Position numbers and translations under genes: made by a program. Below the pieces are notes generated by a model, which made no database searches, was not told the origin of the DNA, and saw only the letters and a list, made by a program, of their open reading frames with translations. This document shows positions 8,534 to 16,626 of a stretch of DNA of 61,824 nt, piece after piece (the first letter of the stretch is position 1; the number at the start of each line of letters is the position of its first letter). Source of the stretch: Candidatus Rifleibacteriota bacterium (GTDB taxonomy: Bacteria > Muiribacteriota > Ozemobacteria > Ozemobacterales > Ozemobacteraceae); assembly GCA_012520995.1 (NCBI GenBank), contig JAAYNI010000014.1:1-61824 (forward strand). The letters run 5' to 3'.

Positions 8534-8770
8534 ATGTTCAGAGCTATTTTAGAAAATATAGAGCTCATTCTGATTTGGATTTTTATGCTCATATTGAAAT
8601 TAAGCGGTTGGAACTTTAGACCGAGAAGAAAGCGTTATGCCTTGTTTAGTGATGCTTTAGACAGTCCTGTGTTTCAAGAAGCGGGAGGCTGCTTTGAGAA
8701 TGCTTTCTTTTATTTCTATACTTTTCTGCTTCTTTTTATGTTGCTGCTCTCTTTTTTGTCCTATTCATGA
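8534..8770 (+). CDS. Small two-helix membrane protein
   Basis: This 78-residue protein has a hydrophobic helix at about residues 9-24, a basic loop (FRPRRKRYALFSDALDSPVF) and a second long helix rich in Phe and Leu. AGAGAGGA lies about 15 nt upstream of the ATG, which is a loose spacing. The loop contains Y....DALDSP, possibly a distant form of the Y-x-R-x-[ED]-[SN]-P loop of the small proteins encoded from 9392 to 10995. That kinship is tentative. Function unknown. Confidence 0.55.
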   Translation: MFRAILENIELILIWIFMLILKLSGWNFRPRRKRYALFSDALDSPVFQEAGGCFENAFFYFYTFLLLFMLLLSFLSYS

Positions 8771-8981
8771 TGGAGTTGATAGTTGTTTATGTCTGAACTC
8801 AATAAAAGGGAAGATGTTTCCTTTTTTTTGAAGTTTCTCTGATTTTCTCGCTTTTACATGATAGTATTGGAAAGCTCATACATTAAGGCACTGAGAGTTG
8901 TTAAGCATAAATTATGCAGTGTGATTCATCAAGTGTCGTTTGATCTGTTAACAGTCTAAATTTCGTTGATGGAGTCTTGAT

Positions 8982-9275
8982 TTGGATTTACAGTTGCTTA
9001 TTGATTATTGCTTTGAGGAGAGAGGCTCAGCAATATTAGCTATGCTCATATATTTTTTCATCGCATTTTCATTTTTTCTCTTTACACATTTGCTGAAACG
9101 ACACAAGGAGAAGCTTGTAGTTTCAGGCAACAGTAAAAACAATGAGCTCACTAATGAAGTTAATTTTGCCAAATTAGACTCTCTCATCAATTTTTTTACC
9201 CTTCTGTCCTTTGTTATATGGCCTTTTACTTTTTTAGTATTGGTGTTGCTTTGGTGCTTTTGGGAATTTCTTTGA
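8982..9275 (+). CDS. Small two-helix membrane protein (TTG start)
   Basis: The 97-residue product has helices at about residues 17-35 and 72-95, with a polar, charged loop between them (KRHKEKLVVSGNSKNNEL). The only sensible start is TTG at 8982, with GGAG 7 nt upstream. It lacks the Y-x-R-x-[ED]-[SN]-P loop of the genes that follow. It is included because of its size, topology and place in the run. Function unknown. Confidence 0.5.
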   Translation: MDLQLLIDYCFEERGSAILAMLIYFFIAFSFFLFTHLLKRHKEKLVVSGNSKNNELTNEVNFAKLDSLINFFTLLSFVIWPFTFLVLVLLWCFWEFL

Positions 9276-9391
9276 CTTAAAAATTTAGCCAAGTTAATAC
9301 TGGTGGTACATATAAGCCATGGTGGCAGAAATTTGATTTAACCTCTTATTCGCCTTTTGATTTTACTGAAAGATAATTGTTGGCGAGGAAA

Positions 9392-9676
9392 ATGAAGCTT
9401 ATAAACGGAATATTGGAAATGATATCTAATCTGCTGCCTGAAGAGAATGCAGATGCAGTTGGCATGCTAATTGGACTTGCATTTATTACTGTCGCTTTTT
9501 TGATAGTTTTTTTGGTTATAAAGGCCTATAGGGCGGGAGTTATAGAAGGCGAATATATCAGATCTTTCGGAAGAGTGCGCAGGTATGCCAAAGAATCGGT
9601 TTCGCGTGACAAATATCCTTTGGTTTACTGGCTACAGCTTTCTATCTCTTCTTTCTTGGGCTTTTTTTATTTTTAA
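9392..9676 (+). CDS. Small membrane protein, array member 1 (C-terminus possibly frameshifted)
   Basis: The ATG at 9392 has GAGG just upstream and is preferred over a TTG at 9377. The 94-residue product has a first helix (AFITVAFLIVFLVI), then the loop KAYRAGVIEGEY..RRYAKESVSRDKYPLVYW. The loop matches the array pattern (A-x-x-x-G-x-I, then S-R-x-x-x-P, then an aromatic). The second helix stops early at a T-rich stretch (9662-9675). One extra T there would extend the reading to FLFLMGLHFMIQSL before a stop, similar in length to the neighbour at 9779. Confidence 0.55.
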   Translation: MKLINGILEMISNLLPEENADAVGMLIGLAFITVAFLIVFLVIKAYRAGVIEGEYIRSFGRVRRYAKESVSRDKYPLVYWLQLSISSFLGFFYF

Positions 9677-9778
9677 TGGGTTTGCATTTCATGATTCAAT
9701 CTTTATAAAAGGTTTAAAATGGCATTGCATGTCCTTTTTTATTTTATTAGATTCTTCCAATAGCTTCAGGAGGCAACG

Positions 9779-10030
9779 ATGAAGGGGGATAAGTTTGAAA
9801 ATTGGATGATAGCTATACTTGCAATAATTTTAGCTGTCATTGAGACAAAGAGCGTAGTGAATGCGTTCTTTACTGGTACAATAACTGCAGGGAAACGTTA
9901 CGCTCGAAAAACTTACAGCCGTTGGGAGAATCCTCTGAAATTCAGGTGGCAGCTTGCTTTGCGTATATTTTCTTCTCTCTTGCTTTGGGCTATTGGTGTC
10001 TTTTTCATTATTGCTTTGCTTAAAGGGTAA
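9779..10030 (+). CDS. Small membrane protein, array member 2
   Basis: The 83-residue product has two predicted helices (residues 10-25 and 58-80). Between them lies the array loop VVNAFFTGTITAGKRYARKT followed by YSRWENPLKFRW. AGGAGG lies 6 nt before the ATG. It appears intact, so it serves as a length reference for its neighbours. I know of no assigned function. The topology suggests both termini on the same side of the inner membrane. Confidence 0.65.
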   Translation: MKGDKFENWMIAILAIILAVIETKSVVNAFFTGTITAGKRYARKTYSRWENPLKFRWQLALRIFSSLLLWAIGVFFIIALLKG

Positions 10031-10112
10031 ACTTAAATTTATACTTGCCAAGCTTTGATGCTAAACATATGAGGAATTTGACAAAATAGCTAAAAATAAG
10101 TGGTTTTGGAAG

Positions 10113-10391
10113 ATGACAGCAGATAAGATAGATATGATTGCGGATTGGGTGATTCTGATTGGTCTTGTGATTGTTGCTCTATACAATACAGTGCGTCTTG
10201 TGACAGCTTATGTTGATGGTGTAGTAACAGAGAGAATGGGAAGAAGATTGAACAGCCCCGCAAGAACCTATACTCGTCTGGATAGTCCTACCAGTTATTG
10301 GTCGGCGCTTTTTTGGCGTCTTGTGTACATGGTTATATCTTGGTTATTTGCTTTCGTTATGTTTATTCAGATTCTTTCTCCAGGCGCTTAA
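10113..10391 (+). CDS. Small membrane protein, array member 3
   Basis: This 92-residue protein has a first helix (DWVILIGLVIVALYN), the loop TVRLVTAYVDGVV...RTYTRLDSPTSYW, and a second helix ending FVMFIQILSPGA. The YTRLDSP motif is the clearest form of the array signature. Its C-terminal 32 residues align without gaps to the repaired end of the gene at 10731. A weak GGAAG precedes the ATG. Confidence 0.65.
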   Translation: MTADKIDMIADWVILIGLVIVALYNTVRLVTAYVDGVVTERMGRRLNSPARTYTRLDSPTSYWSALFWRLVYMVISWLFAFVMFIQILSPGA

Positions 10392-10428
10392 ACTTGTTGC
10401 GACAATATAATTCTTAGGAGTCTATTTA

Positions 10429-10710
10429 ATGCCTAAGAGCGGATTGCTTCAAAAAACCTTTCAGGAAGGCGAGTATAACTGGCTAGTAGGTTTTTTGACT
10501 TTAACTGCTGCCATTTCTGAGATAATGAATGTGGTAAATGCGGCCGGTTCTGGTTTTATAAAAGATGACTGGTATAATAACTATGCAACCTATTGTTGCC
10601 AAGACAATCCATTGATGTTTTATGACTTGATTCTCAGGGACACGCTTTTTACCTTCGTAGCATGGTCTGCGATCTTTTCTTGCTTTGCCTTTGAACCTTT
10701 GGGTTTTTGA
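10429..10710 (+). CDS. Small membrane protein, array member 4 (divergent loop)
   Basis: The 93-residue product has AGGAG 8 nt before the ATG. Its first helix ends MNVVNAAGSGFI, matching the NxV.A..xG.I pattern of the family. The loop motif reads ATYCCQDNPLMFY, so the usual Arg is replaced while D-N-P and the aromatic remain. The second helix is LRDTLFTFVAWSAIFSCFAF. Two adjacent cysteines in the loop are unique in the array. Confidence 0.6.
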   Translation: MPKSGLLQKTFQEGEYNWLVGFLTLTAAISEIMNVVNAAGSGFIKDDWYNNYATYCCQDNPLMFYDLILRDTLFTFVAWSAIFSCFAFEPLGF

Positions 10711-10730
10711 AGTGGCAATAGGAGACATGT

Positions 10731-10973
10731 ATGCACGCTAAACACATTCTTGAAAGTTGGGTGGGCTGTATATTCTTCATAGCTTTGGCTATTTATAATG
10801 CTGTTGGTGTTATAAAAGCTTTTTTGAATGGAGCTATAATAGTTTCAGGAAAGAATACTCCGGATAGAATTTATACGAGATTGGAAAGTCCTATGAGTTT
10901 TGGAATGTTTGTTTTTTTTACGCTTGTGCGCGGCTGTTTTCTTTTGGATATTATCTCTTGTGATGTTTGCTGA
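10731..10973 (+). CDS. Small membrane protein, array member 5 (frameshifted at an 8-T tract)
   Basis: AGGAG lies 6 nt before the ATG. The first 60 codons match the family: AIYNAVGVIKAFLNGAI, then DRIYTRLESPMSF. After the T8 tract at 10912-10919 the frame becomes polar and stops at 10973. Removing one T gives FLRLCAAVFFWILSLVMF then AEAIGPGV, ending at 10995. This aligns residue for residue with the end of the gene at 10113 (...VMFIQILSPGA). The sequence as given therefore encodes a truncated product. A real frameshift, slippage or a sequencing error are all possible. Confidence 0.6.
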   Translation: MHAKHILESWVGCIFFIALAIYNAVGVIKAFLNGAIIVSGKNTPDRIYTRLESPMSFGMFVFFTLVRGCFLLDIISCDVC

Positions 10974-11205
10974 GGCCATTGGTCCGGGAGTTTAACAATT
11001 CCGTTGAGTTTCCTTGTGAGAGAATTTTATGTTTAAAAGCTAAAAAGAATTGCCTTGGATACCGGTGATGAGAATTTGCTGTTATCAGTTTTATTGCTAA
11101 ACTTTTTGGAAAAACTCTGGTTTGAGCTTTTGTTTTAATTCTGCTTGAGAAGCCTAAAAACTTTATTCTTTTGTCAAATTCTCGTGTTTTTGGGCGGTTT
11201 TAATC

Positions 11206-11247
11206 GGCTGCAGAAAATAATATTTTTTGTTTTTGCAGCCCTGTTTT
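11206..11247 (+). terminator. Probable terminator after the small membrane protein array
   Basis: GGCTGCA-G-AAAA pairs with TTTTTGCAGCC across an AT-rich loop, followed by CTGTTTTT. It lies between the array and the ppdK promoter. The rest of the 10996-11348 gap shows nothing else. Confidence 0.5.
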
Positions 11248-11264
11248 TAAATAAGTGCAATGGT

Positions 11265-11293
11265 TTGCAAAAAGCCCCGTAATGTGCTAACAT
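11265..11293 (+). promoter_or_regulatory. Probable promoter for ppdK
   Basis: TTGCAA and TAACAT are separated by 17 nt, about 55 nt before the ppdK ATG, which has its own GGAGG. By-eye match only. Confidence 0.5.
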
Positions 11294-11348
11294 ATTGGCG
11301 TTTAAATCTGGTGTGTGCCAGTAACTAAAATTTGAGTCGGAGGAATAC

Positions 11349-14138
11349 ATGACAAAATACGTTTATACTTTTGGAGCCGGAAAAGCTGAAGGCAATGCTG
11401 GAATGAGAGACCTCTTGGGCGGCAAAGGAGCCAATCTTGCTGAAATGAACTGCATTGGCGTTCCAGTACCGGCAGGTTTTACCATTACTACAGAAATGTG
11501 CGATGTTTATTACAAAAACAACAAGGCTTATCCTCCTGCCTTGAAAGAACAGGTTGCTGCGGGCATCAACTATGTTGAAAAGGTTATGAACAAAAAGTTT
11601 GGCGACAAACACAATCCGCTTCTTTTGTCCGTAAGATCGGGCGCCAGAGTTTCAATGCCCGGCATGATGGATACAGTTCTTAATCTCGGTTTGAACGACG
11701 AAACAGTTCAGGGCATGATCGAAAGCACCAACAATGAAAGATTTGCTTGGGACTCCTATAGAAGATTCGTTCATATGTACGGCGATGTTGTTATGGGCAT
11801 GAAACCTCAGTCCAAAGACGCGAAAGATCCTTTCGAAACCGTTATGGAAGAACTCAAAAATGAGAACGGAATCAAACATGACAATGAAATGACAGCTCCT
11901 ATGTTGAAAGAGCTGACAAACCGCTATAAAAAACTTATTAAAAATACTTTGGGCAAAGAATTCCCCAATGATCCTATGGAGCAGCTCTGGGGAGCCATAG
12001 AAGCAGTATTCGCTTCTTGGATGAGCGAAAGAGCTATTGTCTACCGCAGAAGAGAAAACTTCTCTGATGACTGGGGCACAGCTGTTAACGTTCAGGCAAT
12101 GGTTTATGGCAATATGGGCGAAAAATCAGGCACTGGCGTTGCTTTCACCAGAAACCCAGCTACAGGCGAAAACGTATTCTACGGCGAGTATCTCATCGAC
12201 GCTCAGGGTGAAGACGTTGTTGCCGGTATCAGAACTCCTATGCAGGTTTGCCACAGAGGCTCTACTGCTTGGGCAAAAGAAAACGGCATTTCCGAAGAAG
12301 AAAGAAAAGAAAAATATCCTTCTCTTGAAGAATATATGCCTGAAGTCTATAACCACTTGGTTGATGTTTATAAAAAACTTGAAAACCACTACAAAGACAT
12401 GCAGGACGTTGAATTTACTTTTGAAAACGGCAAACTCTGGATGCTTCAGACCAGAACAGGCAAGAGGACTGCTCCTGCAGCAGTGAAAATAGCTGTTGAT
12501 ATGGTTAATGAAGGCTTGATTAGCGAAACTGTTGCTATTCAAAGAATTAATCCTGCCGATCTTGACCAGCTTCTCCACCCCGTATTTGCTCCCAATGCAA
12601 AGAGAGAGCGCTTCGCAAAAGGTCTTCCCGCATCACCTGGCGCTGCCGCAGGAAGAGTCGTGTTCAACGCTGAAGACGCTATGGAATGGAACAAGCGCGG
12701 CGAAGACGTTATATTGGCTCGCATCGAAACCAGCCCTGAAGATATCGCAGGCATGGACGCAGCTGTAGGCCTTATGACCAGCAGAGGCGGAATGACTTCT
12801 CACGCGGCTGTTGTCGCAAGAGCTTGGGGCAAATGCTGCGTAGCAGGATGCAGCGAAGTCAATATAGACTATGTCGCTCGCAAAATGACTGCTAACGGCG
12901 TGACAGTATCCGAAGGCGACTGGATTAGCCTTGACGGTTCTACTGGCGAAGTAATGCTTGGCAAAGTTGAAACTGTAGAGCCCAGCCTTTCCGGCGATTT
13001 CGGCAAAATTATGAATTGGGCTGACAAACTCAGACAGATTGATATCAGAACCAACGCTGATAGTCCTGAAGAAGCAATTACAGCCAAAAACTTCGGCGCT
13101 CAGGGAATCGGTCTTTGCAGAACAGAACATATGTTCTTCGGCGGAGACAGAATTAAGCTTATGCGCAAGATGATTCTTGCTGATGACGAAGCAGGCAGAA
13201 GAGAAGCTCTCAAGGGTCTGCTTGCATATCAGACTGAAGACTTCTACGGCATACTCAAGGCTATGGAAGGCTATCCTGTTACAATCAGAACTCTGGATCC
13301 TCCTCTGCACGAATTCGTTCCTCACGAAGCAGTTCAGCAGGAAGAGCTTGCCAAAGAAATGGGCGTTTCAGTAGAAAAGATCAAAAACAAGATCGACTCT
13401 CTTGCAGAGTTTAACCCCATGCTTGGACACAGAGGCTGCAGACTTGGAATTACCTATCCTGAAATTACCGAAATGCAAGCCACCGCTATATTTGAAGCTG
13501 CATGCAAACTCACAGCTGAAGGTCATAAGGTTTACCCTGAAATCATGATTCCTCTCATCGGAACCGAAGCTGAATTCAAAAACCAGAAGGCTGTTGTTCA
13601 GAAAGTAGCTGACAAGACTTTGGCTAAATACAATCTTGAAGGCAAACTTAACTATCTCATCGGAACCATGATCGAAATACCCAGAGCCTGCTTGGTAGCT
13701 GACAAGATCGCAGCTAATGCCCAGTTCTTCAGCTTTGGCACCAACGATTTGACTCAGATGACATTTGGTTTCAGCAGAGACGACGCTGGCAAGTTCCTTG
13801 AAGATTATTATGCCAAAGGCATTCTCAAAAATGACCCCTTCCAGACCATTGACCAGGAAGGCGTTGGCCAGCTGATAGCTAAAGGCGTTGAGCTTGGCAG
13901 AAAATCCAGAAACGATCTTAAGATCGGCATCTGCGGAGAGCACGGCGGTGAACCCGAATCAGTCATGTTCTGCCATAAAGTTGGCTTTGACTATGTAAGC
14001 TGCTCGCCCTTCAGAGTTCCTATAGCTAGACTCGCAGCAGCACATGGCGCTCTCAAGTATGCGGAAGAAAGAGAAAAGAACCTCAAAGCTCAGAACCATA
14101 CGCCTATCAAGGCTAAAGCTTCTGAAGCAGCTAACTAA
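11349..14138 (+). CDS. ppdK: Pyruvate, phosphate dikinase
   Basis: PPDK interconverts pyruvate + ATP + Pi with PEP + AMP + PPi. In many anaerobes it works in glycolysis or at the PEP-pyruvate node. The 929-residue length and order are standard: N-terminal ATP-grasp (DLLGGKGANLAEM, RSGARVSMPGMMDTVLN), the swivelling phosphohistidine domain (GGMTSHAAVVARAWGK, phosphorylated His in TSH), and the C-terminal PEP-binding barrel (LCRTEHMFF, FSFGTNDLTQM, GICGEHGGEP with the catalytic Cys). GGAGG precedes the ATG. nusB follows after 25 nt and may share the transcript. Confidence 0.98.
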   Translation: MTKYVYTFGAGKAEGNAGMRDLLGGKGANLAEMNCIGVPVPAGFTITTEMCDVYYKNNKAYPPALKEQVAAGINYVEKVMNKKFGDKHNPLLLSVRSGARVSMPGMMDTVLNLGLNDETVQGMIESTNNERFAWDSYRRFVHMYGDVVMGMKPQSKDAKDPFETVMEELKNENGIKHDNEMTAPMLKELTNRYKKLIKNTLGKEFPNDPMEQLWGAIEAVFASWMSERAIVYRRRENFSDDWGTAVNVQAMVYGNMGEKSGTGVAFTRNPATGENVFYGEYLIDAQGEDVVAGIRTPMQVCHRGSTAWAKENGISEEERKEKYPSLEEYMPEVYNHLVDVYKKLENHYKDMQDVEFTFENGKLWMLQTRTGKRTAPAAVKIAVDMVNEGLISETVAIQRINPADLDQLLHPVFAPNAKRERFAKGLPASPGAAAGRVVFNAEDAMEWNKRGEDVILARIETSPEDIAGMDAAVGLMTSRGGMTSHAAVVARAWGKCCVAGCSEVNIDYVARKMTANGVTVSEGDWISLDGSTGEVMLGKVETVEPSLSGDFGKIMNWADKLRQIDIRTNADSPEEAITAKNFGAQGIGLCRTEHMFFGGDRIKLMRKMILADDEAGRREALKGLLAYQTEDFYGILKAMEGYPVTIRTLDPPLHEFVPHEAVQQEELAKEMGVSVEKIKNKIDSLAEFNPMLGHRGCRLGITYPEITEMQATAIFEAACKLTAEGHKVYPEIMIPLIGTEAEFKNQKAVVQKVADKTLAKYNLEGKLNYLIGTMIEIPRACLVADKIAANAQFFSFGTNDLTQMTFGFSRDDAGKFLEDYYAKGILKNDPFQTIDQEGVGQLIAKGVELGRKSRNDLKIGICGEHGGEPESVMFCHKVGFDYVSCSPFRVPIARLAAAHGALKYAEEREKNLKAQNHTPIKAKASEAAN

Positions 14139-14163
14139 AACAAACAAGGAGCGGGCATAAAAT

Positions 14164-14853
14164 ATGGCGATTTCAAGCAGACGCAGAGCTAGGGAAACTG
14201 TTCTCAAAGCACTTTATCAAAGTGCTGTGGCGGGCGATCAGCTTGAACTCGCTCTTGAGGATGTCTTAAACGATACTGTTTATTTGCCTGTGGTTACAGC
14301 CGCAGTGCCGGATCTTCTCAAGCGTGCCACCTCAGAAGAAGTTTTGTCAGGGGATGTCGAAGGCTTTGCCTCCGACCTCTCCTACAAACTTGCCTTTTTG
14401 CCTTCAAAGGAAGAAAACAGCATATATGATGCAGTAATATCTGTTTTCAAAGAATATTTTAAAAAGATTCCCCAAGGCGAAGAGGAAAATATTAAAAGCT
14501 TTGTGAATAATCTTGGCAAAAAGAATGCAAGGCTTTCAAAAATCGCGGATTTTTCACGCGAATTAACAGAAATAATTTCACAGCATTTTAAAAAAATAGA
14601 TGTTACAATAGAATCAGCCAGTGAAAATTGGACATTGGACAGAATGTCTGAAGTTGACAAAGCCATACTGCGCTTAGGCAGTGCCGAGCTTTTGTATTTT
14701 GACAGCATTCCTCCAAAGGTAACGCTCAACGAAGCGGTCGAACTCGCTAAGAAATATTCAGCGGACAAAAGTCGTGAATTCGTTAACGGCATATTAGATA
14801 AAATAGCAAAAGAAACAGCAAAAGAGGAAAAAGTGGCTGAATTAGTCAGCTGA
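14164..14853 (+). CDS. nusB: Transcription antitermination factor NusB with a long internal insertion
   Basis: NusB joins NusE/S10 on boxA RNA during rRNA antitermination. The start (SSRRRARETVLKALYQSA) and the end (NWTLDRMSEVDKAILRLG...VTLNEAVELAKKYS...EFVNGILDKIA) are clearly NusB. At 229 residues it is much longer than the usual 130-160. About 85 extra residues (roughly 35-120) separate the first helix from the rest of the domain. This insert is helical-looking and I do not recognise it. The gene lies 25 nt after ppdK and 15 nt before the chemoreceptor gene. Confidence 0.88.
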   Translation: MAISSRRRARETVLKALYQSAVAGDQLELALEDVLNDTVYLPVVTAAVPDLLKRATSEEVLSGDVEGFASDLSYKLAFLPSKEENSIYDAVISVFKEYFKKIPQGEEENIKSFVNNLGKKNARLSKIADFSRELTEIISQHFKKIDVTIESASENWTLDRMSEVDKAILRLGSAELLYFDSIPPKVTLNEAVELAKKYSADKSREFVNGILDKIAKETAKEEKVAELVS

Positions 14854-14868
14854 TTCGTAAAAGAGTAA

Positions 14869-16626
14869 ATGTCTTTTAATTCTTGGTTGGTTAACAGAAA
14901 CTCTTCTATTAGACGCAACTTCTGTATATTAGCAGCAGTGGCGGGTTCTCTGGTTGCCGTAATTTTTATAGCTTTAGGCTTTTTCGTTTTAAAAATACCT
15001 CTTAAAAACAAATTGCTCTTAATTGGCACAAGCGTAGGCGGCGGTGTCTTGTCCGCCGTTATTGTTTTTTTTATATGTCGGCTGGTTTTTAGAGCTGTTA
15101 TCTTATTTGTTTCCAATGAAGTTGTTTCAAAACTTGCTTTTAAGGAAGAGCATCTTTATTCTGACAAGACTGGAATGCAAAGAGAGATAGACATATTTGA
15201 GCAAACCTTTAACTCAATACTGGCAGTTTTGAAGAGAGTTCTGCAAATTTCATTGAAACTTGAGGTTGCCTCTGACGATCTCGATCGCACGGCTCAAATA
15301 AGCTCAAGAGTTATAAAAGAAGTGGTTGACGAAGTCGGCAATATAAACAATAAAGCCGAGGACAATGCTGATAATCTGAGAGACACTATAGCTTCTCTTG
15401 AGAGCAATTTTGCTCTTTCAAAAGATGTCAGCGCTAAGCTTCTTATTGCCAAAGAAGACAGTCAGAGTGTTTCTCAAATAGCCGATGCTACACAGAGCTC
15501 TGTTAAAGATGCTGTCGAAACAATGCTGAAAATTAAAGATCTTACAGACTCCTCAACATCTTTGGTTAACGACCTGAATGACTCCAGTAAAAAAATAGGC
15601 ACTATTCTTACTGAAATCGCCAATATAGCGGAACAGACAAATCTTTTGGCTTTGAATGCTGCAATCGAAGCAGCAAGAGCGGGGGAACAGGGTCTGGGCT
15701 TTGCGGTTGTTGCCGAAGAGGTCAGAAAACTTGCCAGGGCTTCGGCGGACTCATCTAAAAAAATTAATACTCTGATCAACGACATTCTCGTTAAAACAGA
15801 GAATGCAGCTGAAATGATGCAGGACAATACTTTGCAAGTTAACCAAGGCTTGGAAGCCGTTAATGCTGTTGATGGAAGCTTGAGCTCAATGCTGAATACT
15901 ACTGTTCAGCTGAATAATATAATAAATGATATAGGTTCAACTGCAGAGTTGCAGAGCAATACTTCAGATCAGATGTATCAAAAAGTTACGACTATTTCCA
16001 TGATGACAGATCAAATTTCTCAGCAAATTCGCAATATTGCCGTTTCTACTCTTGGAAAGACTGTCATAGTTGATCAAACCAGCAGTTCTGCAAAAGAGCT
16101 CAAAGCTCTGTCCGAGGTTTTCCAAAATGCTCTTGTGCCATTTGCATTTAATGTAAGCGGTGTGGGCAAGGGATCTAAACGCTCGGCAATACGTGTTTCT
16201 ACAAGGATTCCTTGCAAATTCCAGATCGTAGTTTCAGGGCAGCTTATGGAGTCCACAATCACTTCCGCTGATTATGATGCCAAGGGTGTCATAGTGAACC
16301 TCTCTGCTGGAGGCTGTGTTATTGAGACTGCAAATGCTGATGTTGAGCAAGGCAAGTATTTAATTTTATCGTTCCAGATAGGCAGCAATTTCCTTCAGGG
16401 TTTACATGGCAGGCTTGTAAGAATAAGAGATTCTAGAGACTCCTCGGCAGATTTTAGCCAATCTGATGACTTTGAGGAAAACCTTTCTGTAATGAATACT
16501 AAACCTTCTTCGAAATTCTGCGTTGTGGCTTTTAATAATGTAACCCCTGACCAAGAACAGATTATTCTTGATTATGTTATGAACGCTCAAAAGCAATTTG
16601 AAACAGATTTAGGATTGGTGAGCTGA
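14869..16626 (+). CDS. Methyl-accepting chemotaxis protein with a C-terminal PilZ domain
   Basis: Two membrane helices lie close together near the N-terminus (about residues 19-43 and 48-75). With almost no periplasmic loop, the protein probably senses internal or membrane signals. The MCP signalling hairpin tip is canonical: [20 protein letters not shown], then [13 protein letters not shown] (about residues 258-300). From about residue 435 comes a PilZ domain with the c-di-GMP motif R-V-S-T-R and, some 35 residues later, NLSAGGC. The fusion suggests c-di-GMP is coupled to a chemotaxis-like pathway. The stop codon overlaps by one base the start of a pilus-type ATPase gene, hinting at control of surface motility. 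Confidence 0.88.
   Translation: MSFNSWLVNRNSSIRRNFCILAAVAGSLVAVIFIALGFFVLKIPLKNKLLLIGTSVGGGVLSAVIVFFICRLVFRAVILFVSNEVVSKLAFKEEHLYSDKTGMQREIDIFEQTFNSILAVLKRVLQISLKLEVASDDLDRTAQISSRVIKEVVDEVGNINNKAEDNADNLRDTIASLESNFALSKDVSAKLLIAKEDSQSVSQIADATQSSVKDAVETMLKIKDLTDSSTSLVNDLNDSSKKIGTILTEIANIAEQTNLLALNAAIEAARAGEQGLGFAVVAEEVRKLARASADSSKKINTLINDILVKTENAAEMMQDNTLQVNQGLEAVNAVDGSLSSMLNTTVQLNNIINDIGSTAELQSNTSDQMYQKVTTISMMTDQISQQIRNIAVSTLGKTVIVDQTSSSAKELKALSEVFQNALVPFAFNVSGVGKGSKRSAIRVSTRIPCKFQIVVSGQLMESTITSADYDAKGVIVNLSAGGCVIETANADVEQGKYLILSFQIGSNFLQGLHGRLVRIRDSRDSSADFSQSDDFEENLSVMNTKPSSKFCVVAFNNVTPDQEQIILDYVMNAQKQFETDLGLVS

Noticed and set aside
8789-8842. 17-codon ORF with an 8-T tract between two small membrane genes
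   Set aside because: Even when the T tract is adjusted the product is about 32 residues and does not resemble the array family. Spacing of the ribosome site is poor.
9585-9782. 65-codon frame overlapping the first array gene
   Set aside because: It lies in an alternative frame of the second helix and has no ribosome site. It is better explained by the possible T-tract slip in the real gene.
12126-13943. Several long open frames on the minus strand inside ppdK
   Set aside because: They are shadows of a strongly coding gene in the opposite strand and carry no recognisable domain.
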